From Cytophagales bacterium (GTDB lineage Bacteria > Bacteroidota > Bacteroidia > Cytophagales > Cyclobacteriaceae), in contig JAKSBZ010000184.1 in the NCBI GenBank assembly GCA_022360875.1, forward strand, positions 1 to 62,192: a stretch of 62,192 nucleotides of DNA, given 5' to 3'. Shown in pieces: positions 1-9,500 of the stretch (within the stretch, counting starts at the first letter, position 1; each line of letters opens with the position of its first letter). The translations under genes were made by a program, and so were the position numbers. Below the pieces are notes generated by a model, which worked only from the letters and a program-made list of their open reading frames with translations, did not search any database and was not told where the DNA came from.

Positions 1-2
1 AA

Positions 3-2732
3 CAACTTGAAAAAAAACTTAAACGCCTGAACAGTGAAATAAAAGGGCTGAAAAGACAAAAAAAACAAAACGAGAGAAAACTAACAAGACTCGCGGAAGA
101 TGCTCAAAAAACATCCAGCAGCCCCCCGCCCTCGCTTGCACGCCGAAAAATAAACAAGCATGAATTGCTGCTCAACGAGATCAGTTCAAAAATAATTATG
201 CACATCGAATCCCTGCAGAAGCAATTGCCCGTGCTTGAAAACTCGCTGGACGTCCTTCAAGAAAGGATCGAAGAAAACAAGCATATACGAAAAATTGCGC
301 TGCAAGAGACCGAATCAATGCTGCACAGACGTCTGGAGATGCTTCATGAACTAGAAAAAAAAATAATGGAATGGCACCGGGAAAACCCTGTCCCGATAGA
401 TGCGCTAGGAGACCAAAGTGCCGTTCCTATGTTTTTAAGGCCAATCATTGTTTTGCTTGACGACATCAACTTTGAGCACCAAAGGATTGTCAACGAAATA
501 ACGAGCCTGAATCTGAGCATCTGGGTTCCGAGAGACGAGTCTACTTTTGTAGAAATCCACATGCCCTCCCCAAATGCTTCACTGCTTTCAACTCTTCCCT
601 TCGAAATCGAACCCTTTGAATTTCCGGAAGATCCATTTGAAGCTCATTCAAAACGAATGTCATTGAACGAGAGTTTTTCCGGTAGGCGTACTCCCGCGTC
701 TACACCAACCCAGGACAGCATTCGATCCGAAAGAGGATCAGTTTCCGGCATGCATCACTCAACACCAAAATTGGAACCATTTCCAGAAAGCCCCTCTTCG
801 CAAGAAAAATCCTTAAGCACTGCAACAGGCGAACCTTATAGGGAACACCGATCCCTTATCCGTCAGGAAGATGAAGATATCCAGACTTTGTGGGAGGCTG
901 TCACACGCTATCTCGACCAAAGCACACTTTCCCTTCACGAAAAACCCGCTCCTGAAGAAATCCCCGCCGGAAGGCGGTCGCCAAACCTTCAGATCAGCGC
1001 AGACCAAAAGGCAGGCGTAGAATCGAACACATGGGAGTTGCTGAATACCGACCCTATCGGGTTCCGGTCGCAAGTAAATTCGTATATGGCCAAACTCATC
1101 ACCACGCCCAAAGGGAGAAGCCTGCTAAGAGAAATGCTGAACCTTTCATTAAGCGGGCAGCCAAAAGGCCAAAAGCTGCTCATGCTTCCGGCAAGCCAGT
1201 ACATGCTTAACAAACGTTTCGAAAAACCCCGCTATCAGGAACACGCTCAGCCACCCCACTTCGGTGCGGGAATCACTCACAGGCTCCCTTTGAATGAAAC
1301 CCTGAGAGGCTTACCGCAAAGAATCAACCTCTTTCCTATGAAAGAAAATCTTTGGAACCGCAACCCGAATTTCAGAATCGGGTACAGAATGATCAGCCAT
1401 GCTCCGGCACAATCCGAAATAGCAAACGAAGCTGATGAACCGCAAACACATGAGCTCCATTTTCCGAACAGACTGAGCCACGCAGACTACCTGGTACCCG
1501 TGGACCCGGAACATCTCCCGAAAAGCAAAATCCCCCCTAAAAAAATCGGGAGAAGAAGGCCTTTGCCCGGAACATATCTGTCTATTCAGCCTCCCTTCAT
1601 CCATTTTGCCAAAGCACTAAACGCCGCCAGCCGCTCTTACCACAAAACGGGAAATCCTGACACCCTTCCGGAAGCAAACAATGCTCTTGAAAACCGCCTT
1701 CGAAAAACATGGAAACTCAGTCCCAGCGGAACGGGGAACACTCCCGAAATCCAAGGCGGCTACAGCGGAGAATTCTTAAAAAGACTTGACCTGGAACGCA
1801 TAAAAACTCCCCTTCGCAGGGAAGACGAATACTCTATCATCACTTACCGCTCTCAATATCCAAAAGCAAATATCAGCGCCTTTGACCAAGGCCGAGCCGA
1901 GATAGCCGGAGGCATAAAAGAACAACAGATTTTAAGAGGGCACCGGCAGCGCCAAGAAATGGCTGAAGAAGTTCACCGCAGACGAAGCGCCGCAGCTGCC
2001 CAAATAAAAACAGAAGCGGAAGCAAAACAGGAAATTGAGGAAACTGAGCTCAAAAATGAATTTGCTTACGACCAAGAACAGGAACGGATAATAAATATCC
2101 AAATTGAAAAAATGCTGGAAAATGTACCTGAGGAAAACAGGGAACGCATGGAACACGTATTGCGGCTGGGATTCAGAGAAGAAGAAGCGGAAAGAAAAAA
2201 TCTGAGAAAAGCCAAGTGGCGCGTTCCTCAGAAACCCGACATTCCCACAAATACGCTTTGTGAGCTCCGAAACACGCTGCGGCAAATCACGCACGAAGCC
2301 GACGACCGGTCTTCGCTGTATGAACGCAGGACAGCAGAAGCATCAAGCCCGATCGCGTGGGTGGAATGGCAAAAAGGAGTCGAGCAAACTGCTAAACGCG
2401 AAATGGAAAATAAAAGAAAAAGGCAGCTTCGCTTCAACGAGCTCTGGAAAGAATTTTCATTCATTTCGTCAAAGGAAAAAAGCCGGAAAAAAGATGCTGC
2501 GGCTCTGGCATTGAAAATTGAAGAATGGAAGGCGACAAAAGAAGAAAAAGCGCTAAAGGAAAGAATGGCTCAGTTCCAAGAATTTCCTTTCGAATCATTA
2601 TCAGATTCCTCTGCGAAATCCTACCCAGACTCAGTTGCTTCTTCCAATTATACATCGGAAGAATCCGACGGAGAGACTGTCAGAAGCAAATTGGAACCTA
2701 GACGAAAAAAAAGACGTCGCCCACGAAAATAG
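3..2732 (+). CDS. Large coiled-coil protein with degenerate M91-like core, 5' truncated by window edge
   Basis: The frame is open from base 3 through the first in-frame start-like codon (TTG at 165), so the gene begins upstream of the window and at least 909 codons are visible. The N-terminal part is charged coiled coil. A Ser/Pro-rich linker follows (about 570-800). At about 1059-1140 lies a segment reading GFRSQVNSYMAKL and TPKGRSLL, and at about 1596-1720 FIHFAKALNAA and later ALENRLRK. This order (TxxGRxLL, then HELIHA, then ENxxR) is that of NleD/HopH/XopG-type M91 zinc proteases, but the HExxH residues are replaced (K, A and A). The C-terminal third is Lys/Glu/Arg-rich helix, then an acidic Ser cluster and a basic tail RRKKRRRPRK. 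A paralogue sits at 31329-33266. Function is unknown; an exported effector-like role is inference from the family and the DUF4157 gene in the window. Confidence 0.7.
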   Translation, partial: QLEKKLKRLNSEIKGLKRQKKQNERKLTRLAEDAQKTSSSPPPSLARRKINKHELLLNEISSKIIMHIESLQKQLPVLENSLDVLQERIEENKHIRKIALQETESMLHRRLEMLHELEKKIMEWHRENPVPIDALGDQSAVPMFLRPIIVLLDDINFEHQRIVNEITSLNLSIWVPRDESTFVEIHMPSPNASLLSTLPFEIEPFEFPEDPFEAHSKRMSLNESFSGRRTPASTPTQDSIRSERGSVSGMHHSTPKLEPFPESPSSQEKSLSTATGEPYREHRSLIRQEDEDIQTLWEAVTRYLDQSTLSLHEKPAPEEIPAGRRSPNLQISADQKAGVESNTWELLNTDPIGFRSQVNSYMAKLITTPKGRSLLREMLNLSLSGQPKGQKLLMLPASQYMLNKRFEKPRYQEHAQPPHFGAGITHRLPLNETLRGLPQRINLFPMKENLWNRNPNFRIGYRMISHAPAQSEIANEADEPQTHELHFPNRLSHADYLVPVDPEHLPKSKIPPKKIGRRRPLPGTYLSIQPPFIHFAKALNAASRSYHKTGNPDTLPEANNALENRLRKTWKLSPSGTGNTPEIQGGYSGEFLKRLDLERIKTPLRREDEYSIITYRSQYPKANISAFDQGRAEIAGGIKEQQILRGHRQRQEMAEEVHRRRSAAAAQIKTEAEAKQEIEETELKNEFAYDQEQERIINIQIEKMLENVPEENRERMEHVLRLGFREEEAERKNLRKAKWRVPQKPDIPTNTLCELRNTLRQITHEADDRSSLYERRTAEASSPIAWVEWQKGVEQTAKREMENKRKRQLRFNELWKEFSFISSKEKSRKKDAAALALKIEEWKATKEEKALKERMAQFQEFPFESLSDSSAKSYPDSVASSNYTSEESDGETVRSKLEPRRKKRRRPRK

Positions 2733-2797
2733 CCGGTCAGTAATTTATCGAAATTTTTAAATCCCTTTTTAAGACAGCCCATTGTTTTCTCCAAAAA

Positions 2798-3463
2798 TCA
2801 TCTTTTCTGCACTTTAAATATTCTCGTTCCCGAATTGTTCTTCAAACGCACTCTAACAATATAGATTCCTTCGCTTGCCGAAGCACCTGAAAGATTTGTT
2901 CCGTCCCATCTTGCGGAAGAACTTCCAGAAGTTTTCAAAAAAGCTACTTCTTTGCCTAACAAATCAAGTATTTCAACTCGTTCAACATCCTCCCCTTTAA
3001 TAATCAACTGATCACTAAAGGGATTGGGATAAACGTCTATTGACTTCGCCAAACCGACGCTTGAAAACAGCAGCGGAGAATCGATGCTTCCTTTCAACTC
3101 TAAAGCCTTAAATGCTAAACGCTGAGAACAATCATAAACCTTTTGCAAGGCGCCGTCATATATTTTCACATTCATCCCCTCCACGGCTGACAGATTGGAA
3201 TATACCGTAAAAACAGCAACATGCTGTCCGGCAGAATTTTTAGTAATCAAAGCCCCTACACCACATACTTTTCCATTATAAAATACGGCCACGCGATCTT
3301 TCACTCCCGAAAGAAATCCATTGTCCGCTTTCAGCGACATCGCCACGGGCATGCTGAACTCAAATTCTTCCGATGAAACTTTCCAGTCAGCCGGTTGTGC
3401 ATTAACTCCCGACAATACAAAGACCAGCATCGTCAGAAAAACTGTCAGTAATTTTATTTTCAT
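2798..3463 (-). CDS. Small secreted protein with T9SS C-terminal sorting domain
   Basis: This 221-residue protein starts with a clear signal peptide (Lys-rich start, hydrophobic core, cleavage near VNAQ). Residues about 25-135 form one beta-rich module, and the last 80 residues are a type A T9SS sorting domain (DVYPNPFSDQL, a central GKEV stretch, GIYIVRV near the end). The module resembles two modules near the C terminus of the 2945-residue protein encoded just upstream on the same strand; compare FKALELKGSIDSPLLF here with FTAQAIKGSVTSPVSF there. The gene lies 74 bases downstream of the giant gene, with a terminator between them, so it is probably transcribed separately or by read-through. 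A cell-surface or released structural partner of the giant protein is plausible but unproven. Confidence 0.85.
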   Translation of the reverse strand: MKIKLLTVFLTMLVFVLSGVNAQPADWKVSSEEFEFSMPVAMSLKADNGFLSGVKDRVAVFYNGKVCGVGALITKNSAGQHVAVFTVYSNLSAVEGMNVKIYDGALQKVYDCSQRLAFKALELKGSIDSPLLFSSVGLAKSIDVYPNPFSDQLIIKGEDVERVEILDLLGKEVAFLKTSGSSSARWDGTNLSGASASEGIYIVRVRLKNNSGTRIFKVQKR

Positions 3464-3486
3464 AAATTTCAGAACTATTCTAATCT

Positions 3487-3523
3487 AAAAAAAGAATCCC
3501 CTGCCATAGGAAGAGGATTCTTT
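3487..3523 (-). terminator. Rho-independent terminator of the giant secreted-protein gene
   Basis: Read on the minus strand, AAAGAATCCT pairs with GGGATTCTTT around a loop of about 13 bases, followed by a T run. It begins just after the stop codon at 3537 and ends before the next gene on the same strand. Confidence 0.8.
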
Positions 3524-3536
3524 GAATTGTTAAAAA

Positions 3537-6500
3537 TTATTTTTTGACTACTTTAATCACTTGATTCTCATCTCCAGTCTCTATACTCAACAGGTAGATG
3601 CCTGGAGAAAGTGACTGTGCATCCCAAACTATTTCTTTAGTTCCTTCTGATAATTGATCCTCGAAAATCACCTCCACTTGTCGGCCGCTCAAATCACGAA
3701 GCACAACACGCGCATCTGTAGCCCGCCCGGCATTCAGAGCAACAGTCAGCTTGTCCCCAAACGGATTCGGATATGCTTCCGCCTCTTTCAGCAGACCGGC
3801 TTCAGAATTAAAAGTCAGGTTCAATGGCTTCGCAAGAGTTCCTACCACTTGATTCGAGCGGAACTTAACAGTCTCACGCGCTTTCATGTTCTCCTGATTG
3901 TCATCCAACACAAATTCCACTTTCTCGTTTTCAGTACCGTATACTGTAAGGAAGAAATAATCCTCTCCTGCAGACTGCACATCTACCACTCTGGCAGCTC
4001 CCACCAAACTACCCTGTGCAGAAGCTGAAAGAATAGCCTCAGGTGTCGCGTTCGGAATTCTCGCAATCACAGACATCGTGTTGAGATATCTGTTCGGGTT
4101 AATCCCCTTAACTGTTTCCGCAGAAGTCCTGACCGTTCTTGCCGATGAACGCATATTTGTCAGATTTTCCAAATGACTGTTGCCCGGATAAGCAAAAGTT
4201 TGTGCTGCAGCCAGTTTTACACGGTATCCTTTTCCTGGTTCCATGCTTGTCAAACTTCCTACCCAGCCAGCATTTTTGTCGTAGATCGCAAACTGAGTAT
4301 GACTCTTAACAACATCGCCTGTGGCCGGATTCAAAGCCGCCATCACCTCGGTAACTGAAGCTCCGTGCTGAGGAAGGTAAGAAATCCAGTTCCACCCCTG
4401 TTTCAGAGAAATACTTGTCGACGAAACATCTGCCTGCGCTCCCGAAACTGTAAAGCTGACTGCTTCTTTAAGATCAACATAATATGCCTTTTTCACATCA
4501 ATCGTTGTCAGCGTTCCAGCAAATTGGCTTTGATCTTCCGCAACAGTCTGCGACTTAGGCAAAGCAGTTCCCAGCTCATGCGAAATCACTGATCTCAGCG
4601 ACGATTTTATTGACGCAAAGAACTCATCAACTGTACTTGGGCTCTTCTTAACGTTAAAAGAAATAAAGCTTTTTCCGGCAGGCAAGCTATAGGTTCTTTC
4701 AACCACATCCTGCGTGATAAAAGAAACCGGCGATGTCACTGATCCTTTTATCGCCTGCGCCGTAAAATTCACATTGCTTGGCAATACATTCGAATAGGTT
4801 CTTCCCGTGCTTGCATCCCATACTTTGAATATGATCGGCTGGCTGTTTCCGTCATGATAAACATCCAGATACACAAAGTAGCGGTCCAATGCCTGATTGT
4901 ACACAGGCTGAGCGACACCGCGAACCTCTCCATTGATAACGGCGGCAATACGGTCTTCTACATCCATAGAAACCGAACCGTTCACTTGCAGCTGACCGAT
5001 GAAATTCATGCTCTCTCTGAAATTTTCCGGGTTCACAGTCCAATTCGGCGCTGCGCCCTTAACTTTCAGTGAAATCGGGAAAGTTTCCGCTATTCCCTGT
5101 TCACCTGTCATGCTTAGCACCGCTTTATAGTTTCCGATCGCTAAATTAGGATCCACAGTAAGCCCAATGGTTTTCAGTGAATTGCCATCGATCACACCGC
5201 TTTTTTCCGGAACAGTCAACCAAACAGGCAAATTCCTCAGGTTATAGTTCTGAGCCTGCGTGCTTTTGTTCTGAATTTTCAGCTCGAAAGTCATAGCCTC
5301 GTTATGCATCTTCTGGTACGAATGGCGACCGTTTTTCCAAAGCAAATTGCTACGGTCAACCAGCACAGTCCAAGTTTCGGCAGAAGCCATCGTGTTACCG
5401 TTCTTATCCTTAACTCCCGTAATTGTAATATCCAACTCTAAGCCTTCCAGACGATTAAGCTCGTCTTCCAGCTCAAAATAGATTTTGTCGTTGTTCACTG
5501 TGTAGGTGAAATCAAGCGTTCCCGACACATTTCGCTGGCTTATCTGCGGCACCAAGTTGCTAAACGATGAAGTCCCGGCAATTCTTACCGTGCGCTGCCC
5601 AGCGATATCTGCTAACACCGCCTCACGGCTCAATGCTTCTGTTTTGCGGTCGAAAGGCAGATAATACTCCAGTGCCAGTTCATTGCCGTGAAGCGCTTTT
5701 CCGAAGTAGTTCGTGATTTGTCTCGGCGTGCGGGCCACATTCCAAAAACGAAGTTCGTCTACTGCTCCGTTCGCTCCTTTGCCAAAAGTAATATTTGAAG
5801 CATTGAAATCCCCAAGATTCGTCAACGGAACTTCTTTCTCGCGTCCGGAGTTCAAGAATGCAACCAAAAACTCCTCGCGCTCCATACGCAATGCCAGATG
5901 GAACCAAGTGTTCAGCTGAACGGCAGTGTTCGTCAGCACATATGTATTGCCTCCGTGCTCAAGAATCAGCTTTTTATCCGTGTTGCGCAGCTTAACTTTC
6001 CAGTCCGACTCTTCATCTCCGGTAGAAATCAAGGCGCCGCCGGCATTGGCCAGTTTGAACCATCCTTCCAATGTAAAATCCTGCGAACGATCAAAATTAA
6101 AATGCGGTACGCGGACGTTCAAACCTTCTGCTCCAAAAGCGTAAGCGAAGCCATTCTGCGAACTAACCGCCCATCTTCCGTTAAATGTTCCCGGATGTCT
6201 CGTTGTCAAATCCCGCGCAGCAGTACCTGTTGCATCATCCAGCGGCCAGTATCCGCTCAATCCGTTTTCGTTCCCAACTAAGGTTACATCCTTTTTCGCC
6301 TTAATCTCAGCAAGTGTTCGAGTCTTGCTCCATGTGCGGAACTCTCGAATCTGTCCCTTGAAAAAGGTTTTGGAATTAAACGCGCCAATACACAACGGCT
6401 TCGTTGAGCTGGAAGTATATGACCTGGTAATAGGGCGTTCCAGCACTTTTTTACCGTCAACATAACTTCTCAATTTATCAGCACTTTCATCAACTTCAAC

Positions 6501-9500
6501 GACCACGTGATGCCATTTCCCGTCGTTCAACAAACTGTTGGTATTATCGATTCGGACACTCTCGTTATCGAAGTTGAATCGGGACACCAAATACAATCTG
6601 CCGTTGTCCAATCCGAGATACATGCCTGTAGGTAAACCGTCCGCCCCTCGGGTTAGTCCAGTCGTAAGCAACGGCTGCATATTTTTCCCTGTTGTCTTAA
6701 ACCAAAGCTCCACTGAGCTGCTTGTTCCTTCCTCAAAGCCTTTATGACCCGGAATCTTAACCACATCTTTCTTACCGTCAAACTCTGCAAAAGAATAATC
6801 CGCTGCACTCACTTCACTTTGCGTGCGCACGGTACGCACCTCAAAATTGCGCGCGCTCACTAAACGCTGCTCATCAATCGGCTCGTTGAACTGAACCAAC
6901 AGTTCACTGTCGTGAGTCAAAATGCCGTCTTTCGGCTGCGGTTTTCCGAAGAATGTCGGACGGACACGGTCGATTGTCCCGCGAATAACATGAGCTCTTC
7001 CGTCCTCTACCACCTCGTCAACACCTTCTCCGCGTACAACTACCCGGATGTCATACTCACCGTCTTTAATACTGCGGTCTTCCAGGTTCCAGTTGTAGAC
7101 AAAGAATTCCTTGTCCGAAGGTATCGGCTTTTCATTTCGGCTCAAGTCCGGATGACGGTAATAGGTCTCCAGAGTCCGGTATTCAGAATCTCCCTGCTTT
7201 GAAAGCTTGTACTGAACCTGAATTTTTTCCAAACGCGGATCATTGTAATTATAACTTCCTACAGTTATTGGAATACGGTTGTCTCCAACAACATCCACAA
7301 AAATTCCGTTCTCGTCCTGCTGTTTTTTCAAGTTGTTAAAAACAAATTTGTTGAAAGGGCGGATAATTTCAGCTTTCGTCACAGAAGGCAAGAAATTAAG
7401 CTCAAGCCAAGTTGTGTCGGCAATTATTTCCCCTCCGGGGCCTCCCTGACACGACGAACGCATCCAAAGACCTATTCTTCCATAGTCAGTACGCGCAATT
7501 CCAGGATTGGAGCTAACGGTAATAGTCTGCACTACGGACTGCTGGGTTTTGCTCAGCACCACATTTCCTTCCGCATTACCAGACTCCACAATGTAGAATA
7601 CAGCTCCATAAGGATTCGTTTCGGAAATTACTCCCCAGTCGTATTCTATAGGAATATTGCTTCGGGATTCGGTTTCATGCGCCAAAGTAACATTAATATT
7701 CACTTCCTCGCCTTCAGGAATATTGATTATCCTGTTCGGACTGATCGTAATATTCGGCTTCTCAATTTGCTGGGTTCCGTTGCTCAGTATCGGGTTGTTG
7801 GCGCGGTTGCCGTCGTTTTGAGGATCATAGAATTCCGAACGGTATTCAGGCTCGAACGGACAACGGGTTTGGCCGGCCACAGTGCGGAATGCAAAACGAT
7901 TCTGATCGTCCACCAACAGGTCAACACTCATGAAATCGCCCTTGTCTTCATCTGAAATGACAAAACCGCGGTTGGTAAAGTTCTCATTGGCCTGTACCTG
8001 GCCTCCACCAGTATTTATCCCTGTAACTGTTTCGTTCTCAATCAATATCCCCGTACCGCTTACAGCAATCGCCTGCGAAACATTTACTTTTAGATTGATT
8101 GTTGTTGATCCGTAACGTTCAAAACTTCCCGAATTATTTTCAGTCACCGTATAACTTACAGGCACGCCTCCCTGAATGGAAATATTGCTCTTTTCATATC
8201 CCGGAGTCCCCCCTTTCATCTTGTACGGTTTCGCCTTTGCTCGTTGCTCCTCATTTTTTGCCAAGGTATTTATCCAGTTATTAATATGCATTTGCGCACT
8301 GTCCTTAGTAGACTTTTTCTGGCCAACCTGATCACGGATACTTTCCAAACGCGGAATTACCTCTTTCTTAATATGGTCATGCGAGTAGAAAAACTCTGTA
8401 TCGAAGCTTACACCCACCTTAGACACTTCTTTTTTTGCCAAACGATATGCCCCCGAAGCAGTAATACAGTTCACTGTTCCACTGGCACACTGTCCTTCAG
8501 GCACAATTGTAAGGTCGTCTGCCTCCCCTACAATAATGTTGCTTCCCACACCAATAAACACATCGCTCGGAGTTCCCGTAAGATACGGCTGGCTGTTGGT
8601 CTGAACTGACCGGTTGTAGGAAGCTGTAACTGTCGAGGATTTTTTGAATCCGCCAACCACAGCTATATCATTCCCAACCGAAGCTTCTCCTTTTATTTTT
8701 GTGGCAGTAACCGCAATACCAATTCCGGTAAGAACGTCCCCGTCGGAAATAGTTCCCAGCTTGAAATTGTTCGCAAGGCTTCCTTCAAACTCTACGTTCA
8801 TCGTTACGCTTTTGGAAGCTCCTTTTTCAATAAAACCGTAACTGTTGCTGCCCGGAGGATCTCTTAAAATATCCAGCGGCAAATCCGGTCCCCGATATGT
8901 TGTGAATGAATTCGGCCGTTCGACATCACCCAAAACAATACCGCGGTAGTAGCTGTCACCTACTTTCTGAGCGAGCGCGCTGTTCGGATCAATCGGCTCC
9001 CACTTAATCCCAAAAGTTTTATCTCCATTGCGCGTTTCCAGCAGAATTTCAAAAGTGTTGGTATAACTGATTTCCGGGAAATTGGCATTAGCATTCAGAT
9101 TTACATTGTTCGCTGTAAAGCTGTAGGCCGTTCTGCCGCCCACTGTGTTGTCAATACCGGATTCCTCTTTACCGTCGGCATCAATGGTGATCGTTTCCGC
9201 TTCGCTCCCGCTCAAATTGTTGTTAATGGTATATGTTCCCTCTTTCAGCGGATCATAATAGTGAACTTGTCTTATTCTGTCGTAGCGCGTGTACTTTTCG
9301 TAAGCAAACAGCTCCACATTGTATGTCCTTCCCTGAACAAAAATCGGCTGGCCAAACGGGTTGTTGGTGTCTAAATTGGAAATTGTCGTCTCACTGTCGC
9401 CGCCAATAACAATCGATTTTTCACTAATATATGTGTCAATAACCACATTATTAGGCAATGTTTGAGGTGTGTTCTCCGTCAGCTTTCGTATAACCTCAAA

